9,728 bases of DNA, taken from the NCBI GenBank assembly GCA_021162125.1, contig JAGGZG010000058.1, forward strand, positions 1-9,728, in the 5' to 3' direction. The DNA is from Anaerolineae bacterium. GTDB lineage: Bacteria > Chloroflexota > Anaerolineae > JACIWR01. Position numbers and translations under genes: made by a program. The notes beneath the pieces were generated by a model. That model was not told the origin of the DNA, ran no database searches, and saw only the letters and a list, made by a program, of their open reading frames with translations. This document shows positions 5,457 to 9,728 of the stretch, one piece after another. The first letter of the stretch is position 1. Every line of letters begins with the position of its first letter.

Positions 5457-5870
5457 TCAAGCGGTCGCTGCCTCAACCCAGCGCATAGAGCCTTTGCGAG
5501 AATTGTCGAACGCCATACGCTTGATCTCCGGCCTGGGACCGAAGTTGAGCAACAGGCCCACTTCGTAGGGCGTCGCTTTCAAGTAGTTGAGCAACTGCGC
5601 CTCGTGTTCTGGCAACAACTTCTTCACAGCTTTCAGTTCAACGATCACAGCGCCGGCCACCAGCAGGTCGGCAAAGTATTCGCCCACTACCTCGCCCTCG
5701 TAGTAGACGGTGATGCGTGCTTCTTGGATCACTTCCAATCCCAACCGGCGCAGTTCAATGGCCATCGCGTTCTTGAAAACCTTCTCCAGGAAGCCGTAAC
5801 CAAGTGTATGATAGACCGTGTAGAATGCCTTGATGATCAGCTCTGTTATGTCAGTATGTTTGAAGTCCAA
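5457..5870 (-). CDS. GxxExxY family protein (PD-(D/E)XK_3 nuclease-like)
   Basis: The 137-residue product matches the GxxExxY family (TIGR04256, PD-(D/E)XK_3) over its usual length. The name motif reads GFLEKVF (26-32), with Phe for the usual Tyr. Nuclease-fold residues are intact: D68 in YFADLLV, then E78-L-K80 in VIVELK, and Q92 and Y96 in AQLLNYLKAT. A Mg-dependent nuclease is predicted, but no member's role is established as far as I recall. The start is TTG at 5870 with GAGGTG just upstream on the minus strand. The gene fills the inside of a unit with terminal inverted repeats, whose arms flank it on both sides. Family call firm, biological role unknown. Confidence 0.9.
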   Translation of the reverse strand: MDFKHTDITELIIKAFYTVYHTLGYGFLEKVFKNAMAIELRRLGLEVIQEARITVYYEGEVVGEYFADLLVAGAVIVELKAVKKLLPEHEAQLLNYLKATPYEVGLLLNFGPRPEIKRMAFDNSRKGSMRWVEAATA

Positions 5871-5896
5871 AGGGCACCTCTATGCAGGAGAAACAG

Positions 5897-5963
5897 ATCA
5901 GCGTTTGTCGGCGTTCGTCTGCGTCCGATTCTCTGCAAGTAGACCTTCCACAGATTTTAGCCA
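5897..5963 (-). repeat. Right inverted repeat with three TCNGCGT repeats at 10-bp period
   Basis: TCAGCGT (5898-5904), TCGGCGT (5908-5914) and TCTGCGT (5918-5924) are spaced exactly 10 bp. They are complementary in sense to the ACGCAGA array at the other end. The 19-bp terminus follows at 5945-5963. Confidence 0.8.
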
Positions 5964-5998
5964 CACTTATTGAGATTCAGTCTAACTTGGTGCATCCC

Positions 5999-6784
5999 TC
6001 AGCGCTGATACAGCTCCGGACGGCGGTCGGCGAAAAAGGGGAACTGCGTCCGTGCCTGCTCGACCAGGGCCAGGTCAATCGTGGCCGTCAGCAATACCTC
6101 CTCCTCGCCCGCCTCGACGACCGCCCGGCCCCAGGGGTCGCGGAGCACAGAGTGCCCGCCGAAGCGTTCGCCCTCCACCTCGCCTACCCGGTTGCAGGCG
6201 ACGAGGAACATCTGGTTCTCGATGGCCCTCGCTCGAATGAGTGTTTGCCAGTGAATCCAGCGGCGGTGCGGCCATTGGGCCACCAGGAAAACGATGCTCG
6301 CCCCTGCGGCGGCGTAGTGAGTAAAGACCTCTGGGAAACGCAGGTCATAGCAGACTGCCAGAGCGCATCGGCCCCATGGCAAATCGAAAACGGGCAGCGC
6401 ATCGCCAGCGGTCAGGTGACGCACCTCTCCCATCGGGGCGAAGAGGTGTGTCTTGCGATAAGTGGCCACCAGCTCACCGTCCGGGGCGAATAGAGCCGCC
6501 GTGTTGTACAACCGCTCCCCGTCCCTCTCCAGGAGTGAGCCCAGCAGGTGGACGCCGCTCTGTTGAGCCACGTCGGATAGCAGGGCGAAAGCGCCGGCCC
6601 CTGGAACGCAGGCATATCTCCGCGCGTGAGCCAGGTCGTAGTCGCTGAGCCACAGCTCGGGGAAAAGGATTATGTCGGACCCCCGTCGCCCGGCCTCGAT
6701 GGCCAGTTCGCGGGTGCGGGCCAGGTTGAGTTCGGGCCGGGCCCAGGCCAGGTCTATCTGCGCCAGGGAGATTGTCAGGCGCAT
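5999..6784 (-). CDS. Carbon-nitrogen hydrolase (nitrilase superfamily, Nit2/MtnU omega-amidase-like)
   Basis: The 261-residue product has the complete nitrilase catalytic triad: E43 in LFPELW, K111 in YRKTHLF, and C145 in AVCYDLRFPE. RARAIENQMF (184-193) and HSVLRDPWG (211-219) are also typical of the family. The closest resemblance I can judge is to Nit2/YafV/MtnU-type omega-amidases, which hydrolyse alpha-ketoglutaramate or ketosuccinamate; substrate is not proven. ATG 6784 lies five bases after GGAGG on the minus strand; ATG 6787 is two bases after it and overlaps the upstream stop codon. Either way it is translationally coupled to the membrane protein gene. A longer reading frame reaching 7243 is a shadow of that gene. 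Confidence 0.9.
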   Translation of the reverse strand: MRLTISLAQIDLAWARPELNLARTRELAIEAGRRGSDIILFPELWLSDYDLAHARRYACVPGAGAFALLSDVAQQSGVHLLGSLLERDGERLYNTAALFAPDGELVATYRKTHLFAPMGEVRHLTAGDALPVFDLPWGRCALAVCYDLRFPEVFTHYAAAGASIVFLVAQWPHRRWIHWQTLIRARAIENQMFLVACNRVGEVEGERFGGHSVLRDPWGRAVVEAGEEEVLLTATIDLALVEQARTQFPFFADRRPELYQR

Positions 6785-7416
6785 CATCGCCTCCCCGTCA
6801 CAGTGCGCAGCAGCATGTAGAGGCCCAGCAGAATAAGCAGTAGAGGCCACCAGGTTAGTAACTGCGCGGCAAATATCGCCAGCAGGCCGATGAGGAACAG
6901 GGGCAGCGCTGGCCATTTGGCCCACCTGAGGTCCGGGTTGCTGAAGCTGAAGAGATACAGCACGGTGAACACCAGTCCCAGGCCGATAAAGAACAGCCCG
7001 CCGACGACCGACTCGGGGAGCGCCCGTGCCGCCATCGGGATCACGGCCACGACGATCAGTACCCCGCCGGGGATGATCGCCCACCACTGGCGGCGATCGC
7101 TGAGAAAAATACCCCAGAAGGCGAGGCTGATGCACAGCAGCATGACCCCGGCCCTCACCTCGTCCGGCACCCCGCGCACGGTGTCCAGAAAGATGAGCAG
7201 CCCTACCCCTATCAGGCTGGCCCCAGGAATGAGTGCCCACCACTGTCGCCTATCACCAACGTACACGGCCAGAAAGAGCAGTCCGCCCCCGCCGAAGATC
7301 ATGGCCCAGAACCACGACCTCCAGACCTGCAAGAGACCCAGGTTTTCCAGCAGGAGCACGATGCCGCCCATGATGAGCAACAAACCCACGACGGTGCGTG
7401 TGATCGAGCGTTTCAT
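6784..7416 (-). CDS. Polytopic membrane protein with an internal repeat
   Basis: The 210-residue product has about seven or eight hydrophobic helices and short polar links, so it sits in the cytoplasmic membrane. Two halves share DRRQWWALIPG (about 55-65) and DRRQWWAIIPG (about 107-117), each followed by a hydrophobic helix, which suggests internal duplication. The first helix (TVVGLLLIMGGIVLLLENLG) recalls LiaI/LiaF-like or DUF5668 membrane proteins, but I cannot name the family securely. The start is ATG 7416 after GGGAGAG; an upstream extension to 7443 lacks support. The stop codon overlaps the hydrolase start, so the two are probably co-transcribed. Function unknown. Confidence 0.85.
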   Translation of the reverse strand: MKRSITRTVVGLLLIMGGIVLLLENLGLLQVWRSWFWAMIFGGGGLLFLAVYVGDRRQWWALIPGASLIGVGLLIFLDTVRGVPDEVRAGVMLLCISLAFWGIFLSDRRQWWAIIPGGVLIVVAVIPMAARALPESVVGGLFFIGLGLVFTVLYLFSFSNPDLRWAKWPALPLFLIGLLAIFAAQLLTWWPLLLILLGLYMLLRTVTGRR

Positions 7417-7439
7417 GAAACTCTCCCTTCCCGAAGTGT

Positions 7440-7469
7440 GCACGTGAGAGCGGTTTTTAACCGCCGTGC
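7440..7469. repeat. Small palindrome between methyltransferase and membrane protein genes
   Basis: GCGGTT (7450-7455) and AACCGC (7459-7464) form a 6-bp stem with a TTT loop, and GCACG/CGTGC (7440-7444 with 7465-7469) can extend it past a bulge. It could be a weak terminator or a dispersed palindrome; there is no T-run. Confidence 0.45.
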
Positions 7470-7484
7470 AGTTCCGCTCCCACG

Positions 7485-8150
7485 CTACAGGCTAAACGTC
7501 CTCTCCTTACGCGCCAGGGCAAACAACACCGAGCCGAAAAGCAACTCCCGGAAACGTACGATCTCCAGCCCGTGGTTGGTCAGCAAACTGCGTAGTTCGC
7601 CGGGGGTAAAGTGCTCTTCGCGGATGCCGGCCGGCCGGTTTAGGGAGAAATCGAAGATGCGGGAGAAAAGAGACCGGCCGGGGACGCTGATGAATACGTG
7701 TCCCCCCGGCTTGGTGAAACGGGCGTGCTGGGCGATAGCCCGCCGCCGGGCGTCGCCCCAGAAATGCTCAACGACCATGCTGCTGTACACCAGATCAAAC
7801 TGCTGGTCCAGATCGAGTTCCAACAGGTCGGCCTGGATCACGGTGACCGGCAAGGTGCCCTTTCGCCGCTTGACCGACTCGACGGCGTCGGCGCAGAAGT
7901 CCACGGCGGTGAGGGCGTGTCCCCCGTGTCGCCGGAGGATCGCCATCGTAGTCTCGGCGTGACCACATCCCAGATCGAGGATCGTCCCTCCGCGCAGGTC
8001 CACGTCCCTGAGCAGGCTGAACGTCACCTGGCGGCCTACCCAATTGCCAAACGTACACAACCAGGCGGCGATCTTACCATTGGGCTGGGCCCAAACCCGC
8101 CCCCACGAGGCTGCCGACATCGTCTCGGTGAGTTGTGGGGAGTCTCGCAT
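7485..8150 (-). CDS. Class I SAM-dependent methyltransferase
   Basis: The 221-residue product has the class I methyltransferase core. Motif I is ILDLGCGHAE (57-66), D84 in TAVDF probably contacts the SAM ribose, QADLLEL (106-112) is motif II-like, and FDLVYSSMVVEHF (118-130) is motif IV-like. KPGGHVFISVPG (147-158) follows at the usual distance. It resembles the Methyltransf_11/25 group acting on small molecules; the substrate cannot be deduced. ATG 8150 is best placed relative to GAGG on the minus strand (7 bases); ATG 8153 or GTG 8168 are alternatives. It is the first gene of a leftward run and has its own likely promoter. A 68-bp gap with a small palindrome separates it from the membrane protein. 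Confidence 0.9.
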   Translation of the reverse strand: MRDSPQLTETMSAASWGRVWAQPNGKIAAWLCTFGNWVGRQVTFSLLRDVDLRGGTILDLGCGHAETTMAILRRHGGHALTAVDFCADAVESVKRRKGTLPVTVIQADLLELDLDQQFDLVYSSMVVEHFWGDARRRAIAQHARFTKPGGHVFISVPGRSLFSRIFDFSLNRPAGIREEHFTPGELRSLLTNHGLEIVRFRELLFGSVLFALARKERTFSL

Positions 8151-8203
8151 CATAAATCCTCTTTCCACGAGTTGCTGGTATGGCGGGTGAAGTTTCGCGG
8201 CCT

Positions 8204-8231
8204 ATTATACTATAAGGCGCACAAAAGACAA
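8204..8231 (-). promoter_or_regulatory. Likely promoter of the methyltransferase gene
   Basis: On the minus strand a TATAAT box (8209-8204) lies about 54 bases before the start codon. TTGTCT (8231-8226) sits 16 bases upstream as a possible -35 box. The -10 is perfect, the -35 moderate. Confidence 0.55.
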
Positions 8232-8250
8232 AGGAAGCGACAGCGGGAAC

Positions 8251-8270
8251 GGCAGACAGGGATGTCTGTC
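8251..8270. repeat. Short palindrome of a probably dispersed repeat type
   Basis: GGCAGACA (8251-8258) pairs with TGTCTGTC (8263-8270), one pair being G-T, around a GGGA loop. On the minus strand the segment would translate as VGQTSLSA, a string I recall as a frequent translated intergenic repeat in several phyla. It lies in the 235-bp region between divergent genes, which otherwise holds only the two promoters. Confidence 0.55.
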
Positions 8271-8300
8271 CTACTAGAAAGTGCAAACTTAACGTGAGTG

Positions 8301-8309
8301 TGGTATAAT
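8301..8309 (+). promoter_or_regulatory. Extended -10 promoter of the Val-Pro repeat protein gene
   Basis: TGGTATAAT (8301-8309) repeats the element seen at 1498 and 2602. No convincing -35 box lies 16-18 bp upstream. The leader of about 70 nt contains an imperfect hairpin (8332-8339 with 8346-8353, one mismatch). Confidence 0.65.
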
Positions 8310-8385
8310 TCCAAAGACTCGATGTCTCAGGAACCTTGGGGGGCTCCACGGTTTTCGACGAATTCTAAACGACAGGAGTGACATC

Positions 8386-8901
8386 ATGCGCAAACTGGAC
8401 GTTGTGCTCATCGTGCTGGTGGTGGTATCACTGATCTTGAACGCTACTCTGTTGATCGGGGGTGGGCTACTCCTGGGGCGCGGACTGAAGCTGCGTCGAG
8501 CGGTGGTGGGGGTACTGGACCAGGCTGCGGATAGCCTGACCTCGCTGGAGAACGAGCGCATAGAGTATCCTGTGCACATCCAGCAGGACGTGCCCGTAGA
8601 GACCGACGTGCCTTTCGATCAAACGATGGTGGTGCCGCTGCATACCACGGTGCCCATCTCCTTCACCGCCGTGGTGCCGGTGGATCTGGTGTTGACTACG
8701 ATGGATCTGGAGATTCCGATTGACCTCACGGTGCCGATAGACATGGAGGTGCCGGTGACGATCTCGCAGACGATCCACATCTCGACCACCGTGCCCCTGG
8801 ACATGGAGGTGCCGGTGACGATTGACGTGGCCGAGACGCCTCTGAGTGGATACCTGGAGGAGTTTCGGAAAGCTCTGGAGCGCCTGCGAGAATCGCTGTA
8901 A
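8386..8901 (+). CDS. Membrane-anchored protein with Val-Pro-rich 20-residue repeats
   Basis: No named domain is recognised. The 171-residue product starts with a hydrophobic segment (about 5-31, VVLIVLVVVSLILNATLLIG) that should act as an uncleaved anchor, followed by a basic patch (KLRR) and a short helix. Residues about 60-145 alternate hydrophobic and polar residues with recurrent VPV, VPI and VPL steps, best read as beta strands. DMEVPVTI appears twice exactly 20 residues apart, with a 23-bp identical DNA match (8740-8762 and 8800-8822). The C-terminus is a charged amphipathic helix (EEFRKALERLRESL). AGGAG at 8374-8378 supports ATG 8386. The charge rule near the anchor leaves topology ambiguous. 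Function unknown. Confidence 0.8.
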   Translation: MRKLDVVLIVLVVVSLILNATLLIGGGLLLGRGLKLRRAVVGVLDQAADSLTSLENERIEYPVHIQQDVPVETDVPFDQTMVVPLHTTVPISFTAVVPVDLVLTTMDLEIPIDLTVPIDMEVPVTISQTIHISTTVPLDMEVPVTIDVAETPLSGYLEEFRKALERLRESL

Positions 8902-8914
8902 CGAAGATGCCCAA

Positions 8915-8947
8915 AGGTGCCCGGCACTTAAAAAGTGCCGGGCACCT
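8915..8947. terminator. Perfect 15-bp hairpin shared by two convergent genes
   Basis: Positions 8915-8929 pair perfectly with 8933-8947 around an AAA loop. It follows the Val-Pro repeat gene and overlaps the last codons (EVPGTF and stop) of the convergent isomerase gene. Right after the stem there is no T-run on either strand. The AAGTGCCGGGCACCT arm resembles a dispersed palindrome type, so it may be a repeat serving as terminator. Confidence 0.7.
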
Positions 8948-9728
8948 CAGCCAGCCGCTTTTTCAGGTAGGAAATGGTGTCCACCGGCGAGGGGTCGGTG
9001 CCGTTCAGCAAGGCCAGGTAGTAGCTGACGTAATCGCCAAAGTGGATGATGGACAACACCTGCGCCAGGGGGCTTGCCCCGCGCGCCTCCACGACCTGAT
9101 AGGCCACTCCCCGCTGCTCCAGTATCTCCTGTGTGACCTGGGCGCGCACCCGGTTGCGCGGGTGGTCCGACGCGGACGACAGAAGGATGACCACGATTTT
9201 CTCGGCCAGGTCGGCCGGCCATTGGTAGCCGACTACCGCGTTGTGATTGAGTTCGGGGAATTGCTCGAAGAAGCTCCAGTGTTTGGCGTTCTCGTTGAAC
9301 TGGGTTTTCCAGCGGCGGGCGACCTCGCTCAGGTAATTGGCCCCGTAAACCACCGGCAGGTGGCCGTGGAGCCTGGTCGCCAGTTGTTTGGCCGCGTTTC
9401 TGTTCAGAGGCACGGTCTCTTTGATCTCCGCCTGCCAGTCCTCCATGACGGCGATGGCCTCGTCCAGGTCGGCGGCTTTGTCGGGGACGAGGCCCAGTCT
9501 GCACATCACTCCCAGCAGGGAGATGAAGGAGTAGCCTAGCGCAGCGCGCGGTGAGGATTTATAGTTAAAGGTCAGCAGCGGGGCGTTCAGCTCGTGAGCG
9601 CGTTGGGCCAGCTTGCCGTCCGTCGTGATGGCCAGGACCATGGCCCCCTGATTTATTGTCTGCTCCAGGGACATCAATGTCTCCTCGGTGTTACCGGAAT
9701 AGCTGCTGGCGATGGCCAGGGTCTGCGC
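8928..9728 (-). CDS. Bifunctional phosphoglucose/phosphomannose isomerase, 5' end beyond the window
   Basis: Only the C-terminal 266 residues are present; the reading frame is open to the window edge. It begins within the first SIS domain at AQTLAIASSYSGNTEETL, the sugar-phosphate binding loop. Further on come PELNHNAVVGY (Glu and His positions used in catalysis), VVILLSSASDHPRNR, and HFGDYVSYYLALLNG followed by DPSPVDTISYLKKRL, which carries the family's C-terminal Thr/Lys region. The family interconverts fructose 6-phosphate with glucose 6-phosphate and mannose 6-phosphate, linking glycolysis to sugar-nucleotide synthesis. The usual length is about 330-350 residues, so roughly 70-80 are missing. 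The TTG and ATG codons at 9677 and 9674 are internal. Its last codons form one arm of a hairpin. Confidence 0.92.
   Translation of the reverse strand, partial: AQTLAIASSYSGNTEETLMSLEQTINQGAMVLAITTDGKLAQRAHELNAPLLTFNYKSSPRAALGYSFISLLGVMCRLGLVPDKAADLDEAIAVMEDWQAEIKETVPLNRNAAKQLATRLHGHLPVVYGANYLSEVARRWKTQFNENAKHWSFFEQFPELNHNAVVGYQWPADLAEKIVVILLSSASDHPRNRVRAQVTQEILEQRGVAYQVVEARGASPLAQVLSIIHFGDYVSYYLALLNGTDPSPVDTISYLKKRLAEVPGTF

Larger units (their letters stand above)
5385..5963. mobile_element. Candidate GxxExxY nuclease element with terminal inverted repeats
   Basis: A 579-bp unit lies between the hydrolase and asparaginase genes, which share one orientation. Its ends are a perfect 19-bp inverted repeat: 5385-5403 is the reverse complement of 5945-5963. 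Inside these ends are matched blocks TGCAGA (5404-5409 with 5932-5937), a 10-bp GGACGCAGAC block (5415-5424 with 5917-5926) and arrays of 7-bp repeats. The only gene inside is the GxxExxY protein. I saw no transposase and no obvious target-site duplication. Mobility by an outside or nuclease-driven mechanism is inferred. Confidence 0.65.

Noticed and set aside
5348..5476. N-terminal extension of the asparaginase
   Set aside because: It is translated from the inverted-repeat DNA of the GxxExxY element; AAGGAGG before ATG 5347 fits better.
5375..5973. Target-site duplication around the GxxExxY element
   Set aside because: Bases flanking the 19-bp ends show no matching direct repeat.
6785..7243. 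N-terminal extension of the hydrolase frame
   Set aside because: It overlaps the membrane protein gene in another frame, is rich in Arg/Gly, and a well-placed start with a ribosome site exists at 6784/6787.
8740..8822. CRISPR-like repeat pair (23-bp repeat, 60-bp period)
   Set aside because: Only two units, in frame, and explained by a 20-residue protein repeat.
8907..9539. Plus-strand frame of 210 codons
   Set aside because: It is antisense to the phosphoglucose/phosphomannose isomerase gene and begins in a hairpin.
9672..9677. Start codon of the isomerase at 9677 or 9674
   Set aside because: The frame is open to the window end and the upstream residues encode the conserved SSYSGNTEETL loop.

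Overview
The window looks like bacterial chromosome of fairly high G+C with densely packed genes. The gene set (DUF92 membrane protein, short QueG-like iron-sulfur protein, DUF4258/YgiT pair, Ntn-type asparaginase, two-domain phosphoglucose/phosphomannose isomerase) and the recurring TGGTATAATT extended -10 element remind me of Chloroflexota, probably Anaerolineae. This assignment is inference from gene style, since the window has no rRNA or marker gene. No tRNA, rRNA, CRISPR array or transposase gene was seen.

Layout, plus strand, left to right. Positions 1-133 form a perfect 60-bp inverted repeat with a 13-nt centre, cut off by the window edge. It carries a G-quadruplex motif and the start of a DUF559 (Vsr-like nuclease) gene, which is flanked on the other side by an inverted copy of the same G/C-rich palindrome. 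What looks like the tail of a disrupted membrane-protein gene follows, then a good promoter and a DUF92 membrane protein. Next is a small toxin-antitoxin-like island: DUF4258 protein, YgiT zinc-finger protein, a small acidic protein, and the remains of a deleted gene. The island lies between two diverged direct repeats of at least 65 bp, which contain the tail of the DUF92 gene and a promoter. A QueG-like 4Fe-4S protein and a response regulator with a degenerate GGDEF domain complete this half, ending at a strong hairpin at 4361-4394.

Minus strand, 4424-8150. A methyltransferase, a polytopic membrane protein, a carbon-nitrogen hydrolase and an asparaginase all read leftward; the membrane protein and hydrolase genes overlap. 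Between hydrolase and asparaginase sits a GxxExxY (PD-(D/E)XK) nuclease gene, enclosed by 19-bp perfect terminal inverted repeats with subterminal 7-bp repeats spaced about 10 bp.

Right end. A divergent promoter region precedes a membrane-anchored protein with Val-Pro-rich repeats (20-residue period). It converges on the partial gene of the sugar-phosphate isomerase, and a perfect 15-bp hairpin lies between them.

Main theme: three small modules (DUF559 element, toxin-antitoxin island, GxxExxY element) sit between housekeeping-type genes, each bounded by its own repeats and none with a transposase. The two nuclease/inverted-repeat units are the most interesting structures here.
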